From: UBA5794 sp964196275 | GTDB taxonomy: Bacteria > Actinomycetota > Acidimicrobiia > Spongiisociales > UBA5794 | Direction: 5' to 3' | NCBI GenBank assembly: GCA_964196275.1 | Contig: CAXMSN010000079.1 | Location: 1-17,758 of the forward strand | DNA length: 17,758 nt | Shown: positions 7,941-15,206 of the stretch, piece after piece | How positions within the stretch are numbered: the first letter of the stretch is position 1 | Layout of the letters: every line of letters starts with the position of its first letter | Program-made: the position numbers and the translations under genes | Notes under the pieces: generated by a model | Databases searched by the model: none | What the model saw: the letters and a program-made list of their open reading frames with translations, nothing else | Told to the model about the DNA's origin: nothing

Positions 7941-9191
7941 CTAGGACCTTGCAGCGATTGCCTCCGCGATGAACCGGGCGTCCTCGTCGATGCCATGGAT
8001 GACGCCCGACTTGCGCGTATGCAGCCACGGAAAGCCGAGGAAGTAGATCCCGGGAACCGTGGAAATTCCTCTCTTGTGGATGGGCCCTCCGGCCTCATCC
8101 GTCACCGGAACATGCAGCCAATCGAAGTCCGCCGTGAAACCGGTGCACCAAATGATTGATCCGACGCCGGCGGCCGACAGATTCAACTCGGTAATCCCAG
8201 CCTCGGCGATCTCGGGTCCGGCTGGTTCATCGTTGGGATCATCCTCAATAGGACCGGCAGTGACCCCGGCAGAGACGATCCAATCCTCAATCATCGCGGT
8301 GAACTCCGCCGACCGTTCGTCGGCAAACGCAATGTGTTGAGCCAATGAACCGTCTGTCTTGAGTACCCCGTCCACGACATCGGTCAGCCGGCCCATCAAC
8401 TGCACGCCATCCCTTGCCATCGACTGCAGACTGAGCGTGCTTCCGTACCGTCCCACTCCAGATACCTGAGGCTGCGCGGCGAATTGGGCCGCGGGATCTG
8501 GAAGCTGTGCAACTGAAACATCCCAAAACCCTATGTCTTCACCCCAGTCCACCACGTCCCGTTGCCGGTACCTCCGGCGGAGACGACCCACCCTGCTCGT
8601 GCAGATGTAGACATCCGTTCCGGCGTGGAGCAAGTCGACCGCTATTTGACATCCAGACTGCCCCGAGCCGATGACGACCACCGCTCCCGGCGGGAGATTC
8701 TCCGGCGAGCGGTAGTCAGAGGCGTGCAACTGGAGGAGCCCCTCAGGGAACCTCTGGCTGATCGCAGGGATCTTGGGTGCCTGCATGATCCCGGACGCTA
8801 CGACCACGTTCCTAGCCGCAACGGTGCCAAGCGCACCATCGGAGCCCTGATATGTGACACGGAAGCCGTCCCCGAGTTCGTCGACCTTGACCACAGTGAC
8901 GCCTTCAGACACCTGTAGCTCGAATCTGTCTGCGTACTTCTCGAAGTAGTCGACGAGTTCGTCGCGACGGAAGAAGCCATCAGGTTCCTCCCCTTCGTAC
9001 GGGTCACCAGGGAGTCCATTTGCCCAGTTTGGCGTGTTGACGGCAAACGAGTCCCAGCGTTGGCTTCTCCAAGTCTCACCTATCTGACCACGCTCGAATA
9101 TGACGTACTTCGCATCGATCGCTTGAAGGTGATAGCCGATGCCCAGACCCGCCTGTCCGCCACCGACAACAACAGCATCGAAATACTCCAT
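7941..9191 (-). CDS. Flavin-containing monooxygenase (CzcO/YUCCA-like)
   Basis: 416 residues. Two-dinucleotide flavoprotein using FAD and NADPH to oxygenate a small organic substrate. FAD site GGGQAG (10-15) opens the protein, followed by GETWRSQRWDSFAVNTPNW (from residue 38), a hallmark of the CzcO/YUCCA-like class. The NADPH site is GSGQSG (175-180). The LQLHASDYRSPENL stretch (154-167) precedes it, and an ATGxxxD-like segment WCTGFTADFDWL lies near the C-terminus. It lacks the FxGxxxHxxxW Baeyer-Villiger fingerprint, so that reaction is not supported. The start at 9191 has GGAGG nine bases upstream. It diverges from the hydrolase-cyclase gene across 162 bases dense in dyads, suggesting linked regulation. 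A role in making or removing the signal sensed by its neighbour is speculation. Substrate unknown. Confidence 0.88.
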   Translation of the reverse strand: MEYFDAVVVGGGQAGLGIGYHLQAIDAKYVIFERGQIGETWRSQRWDSFAVNTPNWANGLPGDPYEGEEPDGFFRRDELVDYFEKYADRFELQVSEGVTVVKVDELGDGFRVTYQGSDGALGTVAARNVVVASGIMQAPKIPAISQRFPEGLLQLHASDYRSPENLPPGAVVVIGSGQSGCQIAVDLLHAGTDVYICTSRVGRLRRRYRQRDVVDWGEDIGFWDVSVAQLPDPAAQFAAQPQVSGVGRYGSTLSLQSMARDGVQLMGRLTDVVDGVLKTDGSLAQHIAFADERSAEFTAMIEDWIVSAGVTAGPIEDDPNDEPAGPEIAEAGITELNLSAAGVGSIIWCTGFTADFDWLHVPVTDEAGGPIHKRGISTVPGIYFLGFPWLHTRKSGVIHGIDEDARFIAEAIAARS

Positions 9192-9258
9192 AACGGATGG
9201 CCTCCTGACCGTTCAAACGAATGTAGTCGACCACAGCCACGATGCGGGGTCAGCGACC

Positions 9259-9288
9259 CATGACCCGCATTATGTGCGACAGGTCATG
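9259..9288. promoter_or_regulatory. Inverted repeat CATGACC-N16-GGTCATG, candidate operator
   Basis: A perfect 7-base inverted repeat (9259-9265 and 9282-9288) with a 16-base spacer. The spacer contains a second small dyad, CGCATTATGTGCG (9266-9278). It lies between the divergent monooxygenase and hydrolase-cyclase genes, 68 bases from the former start and 65 from the latter. Arms three helical turns apart would suit a dimeric repressor. No regulator gene adjoins it. Confidence 0.5.
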
Positions 9289-9290
9289 TG

Positions 9291-9309
9291 CGCATAAAGC
9301 CGTTATGCG
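9291..9309. repeat. Dyad repeat copy B (divergent promoter region)
   Basis: CGCATAAAGCCGTTATGCG has the same arms as copy A, with the centre one base shorter. It shares GCCGTTATGCGTG with copy A in the same orientation. It lies 45 bases before the hydrolase-cyclase ATG, close to where that gene's promoter is expected, which favours a regulatory role for at least this copy. Confidence 0.55.
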
Positions 9310-9353
9310 TGGATTCGGCAGGCTCCTGTTGCTGGGGGCTAGGGTCGTTCCCC

Positions 9354-10712
9354 ATGGATATTCCTGAGATTCAGTACACGACTACCGACGATGGTCTTCG
9401 CATCGCCTATCAGGTATTCGGTAGTGGACCCCCATCGGTGACCGTGCCAGGGCCGGCAGGCCATCTCGAGTCATATTGGGAGCCGGGTCCTCCCGTGAGA
9501 ATGTGGGAACGATACGCGGCGAATCTTCGGGTTGCGTTGTTCGACCACCGAGGTGCTGGCCTTTCGGACGGATTCTTCGAGCCGCCGACGCTTGCTGAGC
9601 GTGCTCTCGATATCAAGGCTGTGATGGAGGCATCCGGCATGGAGCGAGCGAGTTTGGTGGGCTACGATTTCGGGGCCCAGGTCGCCGTAGCGTTCGCTGC
9701 GGAATACCCAGATCGGGTCGACAGCCTCGTGCTTCAGAACGGGCGGGTTGGGCATTCTGCTCGTGCGAGCGCTGACGAGTTGAACCCGGGAGCTTCCGAA
9801 CCCAATCCGCTGGCGCATGCGGAGAACAGTCTCCGGCGTTTCGAGAATGTGGGCACCGAAGTCGATGAGGCAATGCTGTATCTCAATCCCAGTCTTTCCA
9901 AGTTCCCTGACTTCGTCGCGTACTCGGTGAGGGCGCAACGCATGGTCGGTTCAAGAAGTGCCCAGATACGTCAAGCCGAAAGCATCACCGGCATCGACAT
10001 CGTCGATATCGCCCCGCACGTTGAGTCCCCAACGCTCATCATCCACACGATTGGCAATCGGCTCCACCACATCGGCTACGCGCGGTATCTCGCTCAACTG
10101 ATCCCGAACGCCACCCTGCTCGAGATCCCAGGCGACGACCAGATGTTCTGGTTCTCGGACAGGTGGAAGGAACATGTTGATGCCGCCATCAGGTTCGCTA
10201 CCAAAACAAGAGTCAACGCTCCGATAGAACGGCGACTGGCCGTCGTCATGTTCACTGACATTGTGGAATCGACGGCTACCGGTGTCGATACTGGAGATTC
10301 CGAGTGGCGGAGGCGTCTCGATGTGCATGATCGGGTCTCCCAACGAGTCGTCACAAAGCACGGTGGCTCGCTGGTCAAGAGCACGGGTGACGGCATCCTC
10401 GCCACGTTCGACATGCCGTCGAGCGCGATAGACGCCGCGCTCGAACTTAACCGAGACCTCCACGAATCGGAAATTTCGCTCCGAACGGGTCTCCACGCCG
10501 GCGAGATCGAAGTTCGTGGCACGGACATATCGGGTGCCACTGTGAACCTGGCGGCCAGAGTCGAGCAGGCAGCCACCAGCGGTCACATATTCGCGACAAA
10601 GACGATCAGCGACATGCTCATCGGATCGTCCTACAGCTTCGACGACGCAGGTCCCCACACACTCAAGGGCTTCGAAGAGGAATGGCAACTATTCCGTGTA
10701 AGCGTCGACTAG
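9354..10712 (+). CDS. Alpha/beta-hydrolase - adenylate cyclase fusion (LipJ/Rv1900c-like architecture)
   Basis: 452 residues, the layout and approximate length of mycobacterial LipJ (Rv1900c). Residues 1-285 have an alpha/beta-hydrolase fold: FDHRGAGLSDG near 63-73 and a nucleophile-elbow position GYDFG, with Asp105 instead of Ser. The usual acid position reads IGNRL (Asn235 where Asp is common) and the usual His position reads GDDQMFW (Gln263), so hydrolysis looks impaired. Residues 295-452 are a class III cyclase with metal Asp302 and Asp346 (FTDIVEST, TGDG), adenine-type Lys342 and Asp391 (TDISG), and Asn398/Arg402 (VNLAARV). This half looks active. I chose ATG 9354 because AGGG lies nine bases upstream and the conserved IQYTTTDDG follows; GTG 9288 overlaps dyad B. 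It probably makes cAMP in response to a ligand bound by the hydrolase domain (inference). Confidence 0.88.
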   Translation: MDIPEIQYTTTDDGLRIAYQVFGSGPPSVTVPGPAGHLESYWEPGPPVRMWERYAANLRVALFDHRGAGLSDGFFEPPTLAERALDIKAVMEASGMERASLVGYDFGAQVAVAFAAEYPDRVDSLVLQNGRVGHSARASADELNPGASEPNPLAHAENSLRRFENVGTEVDEAMLYLNPSLSKFPDFVAYSVRAQRMVGSRSAQIRQAESITGIDIVDIAPHVESPTLIIHTIGNRLHHIGYARYLAQLIPNATLLEIPGDDQMFWFSDRWKEHVDAAIRFATKTRVNAPIERRLAVVMFTDIVESTATGVDTGDSEWRRRLDVHDRVSQRVVTKHGGSLVKSTGDGILATFDMPSSAIDAALELNRDLHESEISLRTGLHAGEIEVRGTDISGATVNLAARVEQAATSGHIFATKTISDMLIGSSYSFDDAGPHTLKGFEEEWQLFRVSVD

Positions 10713-10754
10713 CGAGACCACGCATAGCCGGCATCATGCCCGCCTCTACAGGTA

Positions 10755-10774
10755 CGCATATGTGCCGCCATGCG
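10755..10774. repeat. Dyad repeat copy C (hydrolase-cyclase/SnoaL-cyclase junction)
   Basis: CGCATATGTGCCGCCATGCG, nearly identical to copy A and in the same orientation, also followed by TG. It lies between two convergent genes, 42 bases after the hydrolase-cyclase stop and 38 bases from the SnoaL-cyclase stop. Copies A and C are direct repeats about 2.95 kb apart that enclose the monooxygenase and hydrolase-cyclase genes. Confidence 0.6.
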
Positions 10775-10812
10775 TGGGCGGAGCGGGCCTGATGAGCGTT
10801 GTCCAGAGACGT

Positions 10813-11775
10813 CTAGGTCCACTCAACCGGCACGATTTGGTGCGTACCCGAGATTCCTTTGAGGGTGACCATCCTTGCTTCACCCATGTCAACGCCTTCC
10901 ATCCGACCGATGAGGTCTTTGGTCGTAGAGGAGATCAAGATTTCGCCCCCGCCGGCGGCGGCGGCGACTCTGGCTGCCTTGTTGACGGTGAGACCGAAAA
11001 TGTCATCGGCTGTACGCATGACCTCACCGCTGTGGACGCCGATGCGCACCGCGAAAGGAGCGTCATCCGCGTCAGTCTGAATCTGTATCGCCGTTCGGAG
11101 CGCCGCACGAGCCGATTCGAATGCCAACATCGATCCGTCCCCTAGGAACTTCACAACCGTGCCACCTCGGGACGACGTAGTTGCGCGGATGGCGGACTCA
11201 TGGGCACGCACAATCTCCGCCCACCTGCTGTCACCGGCCGACTCTGCGAGACGCGTCGAATCGACGATGTCGGAGAAGACGAGCGTCATCGTCCCTTCAG
11301 TCGTCGAGTCACCGGGGAACTGCCCCCCTTCGTCGAGGATCGAGGCGACAAGATCGTGGAGCGTCTTGGTGAGATCCACGCCGTACACCTGCTGATTGGC
11401 GACAGGGCTCGAATTGTGCCAATGGATCACCTTCCAAGCCCCAGCTTCCATGCGAAGAACAGCGGTGTGTCGAAGCCGGGTTTCAGCGTCGGGCGCTACC
11501 AGTCTTGAGAAGAGGGTCACCCAACCAAATTGGCCGTCCTCAAACCCCTCCACCTCGTCGATGTAGAGCTCTACAACGGGTGCCTCCCTCACCTGGGTTT
11601 CTCTGACGCTCAGAAACTCGTCGAGACCTTTCCACCACTCATTTTCGTCGAACCCAAGGACCCGCAGAATCGGACTGCCGGACATCAGATTGCCTAGAGC
11701 GAGGAAGTCCCCCAGGTACGCCATGAGTACCCGCTGAGCAACAGCTTCAATCTCGGTAGAACGTTCTGGAGCCAC
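10813..11775 (-). CDS. SnoaL/NTF2-like domain - adenylate cyclase fusion
   Basis: About 320 residues, cytosolic. Residues 1-130 resemble a SnoaL-like/NTF2 cone (EIEAVAQRVL... then EFLSVRETQVREAPVVE and RHTAVLRMEAGAWKVIHWH), a fold that binds small hydrophobic molecules. Residues 160-320 are a class III cyclase with metal Asp169 (FSDIVDST) and Asp213 (LGDG), adenine-type Lys209 and Asp258 (DDIFG), and Asn265/Arg269 (VNKAARV). All catalytic positions are present, so cAMP synthesis is likely. Three GTG starts are possible (11793, 11784, 11775). AGGG eight bases before 11775 is the best ribosome site, so I chose that; the upstream option adds six residues. It converges on the hydrolase-cyclase gene with 100 bases between stops, which include dyad C. 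What the SnoaL domain binds, and whether it has any catalysis, is unknown. Confidence 0.85.
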   Translation of the reverse strand: MAPERSTEIEAVAQRVLMAYLGDFLALGNLMSGSPILRVLGFDENEWWKGLDEFLSVRETQVREAPVVELYIDEVEGFEDGQFGWVTLFSRLVAPDAETRLRHTAVLRMEAGAWKVIHWHNSSPVANQQVYGVDLTKTLHDLVASILDEGGQFPGDSTTEGTMTLVFSDIVDSTRLAESAGDSRWAEIVRAHESAIRATTSSRGGTVVKFLGDGSMLAFESARAALRTAIQIQTDADDAPFAVRIGVHSGEVMRTADDIFGLTVNKAARVAAAAGGGEILISSTTKDLIGRMEGVDMGEARMVTLKGISGTHQIVPVEWT

Positions 11776-11807
11776 GGTGAGCACCCTAATCACGAGCGTC
11801 CAGAGTG

Positions 11808-11827
11808 CGCATTTCCGGCATTGTGCG
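11808..11827. repeat. Dyad repeat copy D, diverged and inverted
   Basis: CGCATTTCCGGCATTGTGCG lies 33 bases upstream of the SnoaL-cyclase start. Flanking bases extend its arms to GCGCA/TGCGC. On the minus strand it reads CGCACAATGCCGGAAATGCG, resembling copy B in the spacing of its TGCCG or GCCG centre. It is the weakest copy, and its membership of the family is less sure than that of A-C. Confidence 0.4.
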
Positions 11828-11898
11828 CTCGCCGTTCATCCTCCGGCGATGAGTAAGACCGGCATGATCCAACGTCCGGACTGTCGTTAGCGGTCCGA

Positions 11899-12819
11899 TC
11901 AGACGTCGATGCGCTGTGCCCGCAGATCGTGTGAACCATCCTCGCGTGTGTACTCGAAGTACACCCAGATGGCATCTCTCGCTCGAACGGCACAAACGTA
12001 GCGCACACATCCATATGGTGAGGTCACCCACGGCTCGGTGTCACGCTCGAAGCTGAGGCCATCTGGTGAGGTGGCGAGCCCGGCGTGCTCCTCGTAATTG
12101 TCGTAGAAGGTGCGTCCGCCATCGAACATGGCGAGGTACCCGTCGTCCCACTCGATCATCGAGTTGATACGAGCCCGGTGTCCGTGCCACGAGTCGTCCC
12201 CAGGCGCCTCGAAGACGTACTCGATCGTGGGGAAGTACCTGCCGTCGGTTGAGACCGATAAGACGGTTGCGTCAAGGGGTGCCGCGTGGATGCGGTTGCC
12301 CTCGATCGTCGGTCCGGTGCGCGGAGGCGCTGCCGCGTAGAGCCACAGTTCATCCCCCATCAGATGAACGTACGGGTCCTTGATCCAGGGAAGGCCGAAC
12401 TCGCCTGGTGACAGAACGGTACGTCTCGCCTGTGTGTCGAGATTCGCAAGGTTGTCAGCCTCGAGGAGGTCGATCCGCCACGTCGAGGTCCCCTTGATCT
12501 CGTACGACACGTACACCATCCAGCGGTCACGGAACCGAACCGCATGTCCTTCCTCGATCGAGTTTGCGTTGAAGTCGTCCTTGGTAGCGGTCCAGATGTC
12601 GTCGAAGTGAAGCCCGTCCGAGCTTGTGGCGATGCCACAAACACCAGCCCTGCCTTGTTCGAGCGGCTTTCTGGCTCGGTAGAACAGGACGAATTCATCC
12701 CGTGTGGTTTCGTAGAAGACCTTCCCACCGATCCAGTTCCCGTATCCGGTTCCGGGTGGTGTTCTTACGACCACCGATTCCGTGGGGTCGAAGTCGAGTG
12801 TGGCGCGGCTAGCGACCAT
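11899..12819 (-). CDS. Five-bladed beta-propeller glycosidase-like protein (GH43/GH32/GH130-like)
   Basis: About 306 residues with no signal peptide, so cytosolic. Repeated blade signatures are visible: FVLFYRAR, GIATSSDGLHFDD, EEGHAVRFRDRWMVYVSYE, GLPWIKDPYVHLMGDELWLYAA, SMIEWDDGYLAMFDGG, AGLATSPDGLSFERD and AIWVYFEYTREDGSHDLRA. The SxDGxxF and KDPxVH patterns are typical of the GH43/GH32/GH68/GH117/GH130 propeller clans, with Asp148 of KDP and Glu89/Glu90 as candidate active-site acids. I cannot assign a family. ATG 12819 has AGGA eight bases upstream; the alternative ATG 12837 has no clear ribosome site. It is the last gene of the transporter-side minus-strand run, 63 bases after the MalG-like permease, so it probably processes the imported sugar alongside the GH13 enzyme. 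It could also be a phosphorylase. Confidence 0.72.
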   Translation of the reverse strand: MVASRATLDFDPTESVVVRTPPGTGYGNWIGGKVFYETTRDEFVLFYRARKPLEQGRAGVCGIATSSDGLHFDDIWTATKDDFNANSIEEGHAVRFRDRWMVYVSYEIKGTSTWRIDLLEADNLANLDTQARRTVLSPGEFGLPWIKDPYVHLMGDELWLYAAAPPRTGPTIEGNRIHAAPLDATVLSVSTDGRYFPTIEYVFEAPGDDSWHGHRARINSMIEWDDGYLAMFDGGRTFYDNYEEHAGLATSPDGLSFERDTEPWVTSPYGCVRYVCAVRARDAIWVYFEYTREDGSHDLRAQRIDV

Positions 12820-12882
12820 CGATTGGTTCCTGCTCATGCGATTTCATCGTGGAGAGCGGGGTTGGCACTCTCACGCGTGTGG

Positions 12883-13842
12883 TCAACCCTTGGTCGAACC
12901 CGCCATAAGGCCACGCACGAAGTAGCGCTGCAGCGAGAAGAACACGGCGAGCGGCAGCACCATCGTCACGAACGCGGCTGCTGTGAGGATGTGCCAATCC
13001 TGACCCCGGCTTCCCGTTATGTTCGCAAGGATGACGGTGACTGGGGCCACATCGGTCGAGCTTCCGATGAAGGTGACAGCGATGAGGTAGTCGTTCCAGG
13101 TCCAGAGGAATTGGAAGATCGTGAAGGCTGCGAGCGCGGGTAGCGAGAGCGGGACGATCAGCTTCCAGAAGATCTTGAAGTGGTCTGCGCCATCGATGCG
13201 CGCAGATTCGATGATGTCTCCGGGCAGAGTTGACATGTAGTTGGTCAGCAAGAAGATGGCTAACGGCATACCGAACATCGAATGGGTCAGCCATACGGAC
13301 AGCGTTGTGCCCTGAAGGTCAAGGTCAGGAAACACCGTCAGTGTCGTTCCGAGGACGGTCAGGTGCGCGCCACCGACATAGAGCTGGAGGAGAGGGATCA
13401 GCGACATCTGCAACGGAACAGCCATCAGCGACACGAGGAGTACGAACAGGAACTCTCTTCCGGGGAACCGCATCCATGCGAATGCGTAACTGGCGAACGC
13501 CGCGATCGCGATCGGAATGATCGTGGCCGGAATCACGATCGCAAGCGAGTTGAGCAGCGCAGTCACCATGTCGGGTGCGCCAGCACCCTCGCCGGAGAGG
13601 ACGAAGGTGTAGTTCTCCAACGTGAAGTCGAACTCTGTGAAGAACGTCCACCAGCCTGATGTCTTGATCGCTGCCTCTGGCCTGAACGAGCTGATGAAGA
13701 GGCCGAGCGTGGGAATCAGCCACAGGATCACGAGGAACCAGAGGATGGCCTTGCTGCCGAAGCTCGTCAGCCAACCGAACGCGCCGGTGGCCGGCTTGTC
13801 GTTGAGGTCTGTGTGGGCCTGGCGCTCTTGGGTCGATGTCAT
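12883..13842 (-). CDS. CUT1 ABC sugar transporter permease, MalG/AglG-like
   Basis: 319 residues. One of two inner-membrane subunits of a carbohydrate importer. A short hydrophilic N-terminus precedes about six hydrophobic segments (about 32-52, 95-121, 130-155, 183-201, 235-257 and 285-305). The cytoplasmic EAA loop that docks the ATPase is clear as ESARIDGADHFKIFWKLIVP (212-231). The C-terminus FFSLQRYFVRGLMAGSTKG is the usual MalG-type ending (QRYFVRGLxAGAVKG). The start overlaps the stop of the MalF-like gene by four bases (ATGA), indicating translational coupling. Its gene order with the binding protein and MalF-like subunit is the standard binding protein-F-G order. No ATPase gene accompanies it. 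The substrate is inferred from neighbours to be an alpha-glucoside. Confidence 0.93.
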   Translation of the reverse strand: MTSTQERQAHTDLNDKPATGAFGWLTSFGSKAILWFLVILWLIPTLGLFISSFRPEAAIKTSGWWTFFTEFDFTLENYTFVLSGEGAGAPDMVTALLNSLAIVIPATIIPIAIAAFASYAFAWMRFPGREFLFVLLVSLMAVPLQMSLIPLLQLYVGGAHLTVLGTTLTVFPDLDLQGTTLSVWLTHSMFGMPLAIFLLTNYMSTLPGDIIESARIDGADHFKIFWKLIVPLSLPALAAFTIFQFLWTWNDYLIAVTFIGSSTDVAPVTVILANITGSRGQDWHILTAAAFVTMVLPLAVFFSLQRYFVRGLMAGSTKG

Positions 13843-15185
13843 CGCATCGCCCCTTCCTTGCGGACGCGTCGTATGTTCACGTACATGATCGGCACGATGA
13901 ACAGGAAGAGCACGGTCGCCAGCGCAGAACCTCGGCCTGCCTGGGTGAACCGGAAGGCCTGATCGAACATCTCGTTTGCGATCACATTCGTCTGGAATTC
14001 ACCGTTCGTCATCACCTTGACGATGTCGTAAACCTTCATGACCACCACGATCAATGTCGTGACCACGACGGCGATCGTTGACCGAATGGTCGGGATCGTG
14101 ATTCGCCAGAAGGACTCGCTCTGTGTGGCGCCATCGATCTCCGCTGCTTCCAACATTTCATTGGGCACGGCCTTGATCGCGGCCGAGAGCAAACCCATCG
14201 CAAAGCCGGTCTGTATCCAGATCAATACGATGATGAGGAAGAATGTGTTCCACGGTGGCCGGATCAGCCATGCAACAGGATCGAAGCCGAGCGATGTCAC
14301 CAGGGCATTCGCCACGCCTATCTGAACTTCTCCAGGGGGCTGGAATATGTAGATGAACCTCCAGATGACGGAGGCGCCGACCATCGAGATGGCCATCGGG
14401 AGAAAGATGAGAGCCTTTGCCACGGCCTCTCCTCGCCGCATGCGGTCCGTGAGGACTGCTATGAAGAGGCCCAATCCCGTGGCGAATGTCGTGACGGAGA
14501 AGACCCACCACAGGTTGTTCCAGATCACGCCTCCCAACGACGTGAACACGGCGAAGGCGATAAGCGTGACGCCCAAGGCCGTCCAGCTGAGCGGGATCGG
14601 CCCATCGTATGTTGCCCGAACGCCGACCGACTTGCCGAGGCGTCGTGCGAACCAAACACCGAGGAGCATCGCGATCATGCCGACGATGAAGAGACGGCTC
14701 GTGAAGATGTCTGTCCAGCCGGACATGTCGAGCATGTCGTCGTTGCTGAAGATCCACTTGTAGTTCTCCAAACCGATCCAGTTCTCACTCCCACGATCTT
14801 TGAGCGACAGAATCCCGGTTCGAATCGTCGGAATGATGAGACCGATGGTCACCAGCAGCAGAGCAGGACCGATGAACACCCACGGCTGGGACGACTCTGA
14901 CAACCGTTTCCGTCGTGCGATTCCCGGTGGTCTCCACCAACCGAAGAGTGCTCCGAGTACGGCTCCTGCCGCACTCACGCCAAGGACGGTTGCTCTTCCG
15001 CCTCCGAATGCGTTGGCGTTGAGAAATGCGCCGAGGACGAGACCGACCAGAAGTCCAACGACGGCAAGGAAGAGTGCCCAGTATTCGGGAGCGAGCTCGA
15101 TCGCCTTGTTGATGCCCCAGAAGATCAGAAAGAAGGTGCCCACCGCGACGGTTACGCCGACGACGATGCCGATGATCTCGCCCAC
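13839..15185 (-). CDS. CUT1 ABC sugar transporter permease, MalF/AglF-like, with N-terminal extension
   Basis: 448 residues. Partner permease of the importer. The EAA loop is EAAEIDGATQSESFWRITIP (346-365). The N-terminal 90 residues form extra hydrophobic segments (about 2-25, 36-56 and 64-84, the last two glycine-rich), followed by a basic stretch ARRKRL before the usual first permease helix (PWVFIGPALLL from 101). Many CUT1 F-type subunits are near 300 residues, so this is long. There is also an insertion with hydrophobic segments at about 164-250. The start is GTG at 15185 with GGAAGGA roughly ten bases upstream. A 131-base gap holding a strong hairpin separates it from the binding-protein gene. 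The overlap with the MalG-like gene implies a coupled pair. Function is certain at the family level. Confidence 0.92.
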   Translation of the reverse strand: MGEIIGIVVGVTVAVGTFFLIFWGINKAIELAPEYWALFLAVVGLLVGLVLGAFLNANAFGGGRATVLGVSAAGAVLGALFGWWRPPGIARRKRLSESSQPWVFIGPALLLVTIGLIIPTIRTGILSLKDRGSENWIGLENYKWIFSNDDMLDMSGWTDIFTSRLFIVGMIAMLLGVWFARRLGKSVGVRATYDGPIPLSWTALGVTLIAFAVFTSLGGVIWNNLWWVFSVTTFATGLGLFIAVLTDRMRRGEAVAKALIFLPMAISMVGASVIWRFIYIFQPPGEVQIGVANALVTSLGFDPVAWLIRPPWNTFFLIIVLIWIQTGFAMGLLSAAIKAVPNEMLEAAEIDGATQSESFWRITIPTIRSTIAVVVTTLIVVVMKVYDIVKVMTNGEFQTNVIANEMFDQAFRFTQAGRGSALATVLFLFIVPIMYVNIRRVRKEGAMR

Positions 15186-15206
15186 TGATTGACGTCCTTC
15201 CCTCTT

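Noticed and set aside
7734..8159. Frames on both strands bridging the GH13 end and the monooxygenase end
   Set aside because: They overlap both confident genes in the wrong frame and show no recognisable protein pattern; the 142-base gap itself holds only dyad A.
7805..10774. Dyads A and C as integron attC sites or transposon ends
   Set aside because: They lack attC core (RYYYAAC/GTTRRRY) features and there is no integrase, transposase or target duplication in view.
7805..11827. Dyads as CRP (cAMP receptor) sites
   Set aside because: Tempting beside cyclases, but they do not match the TGTGA-N6-TCACA pattern; arms and spacing are different.
11829..11897. Two small hairpins (TCGCCG/CGGCGA and CGGAC/GTCCG) after the propeller gene
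   Set aside because: Short stems with 9-11 base loops and no U-tract; too weak to call terminators.
12544..13143. Plus-strand open frame opposite the propeller and permease genes
   Set aside because: It overlaps two confident minus-strand genes and its protein is low-complexity and Arg/Asp/His-rich, typical of a shadow frame.
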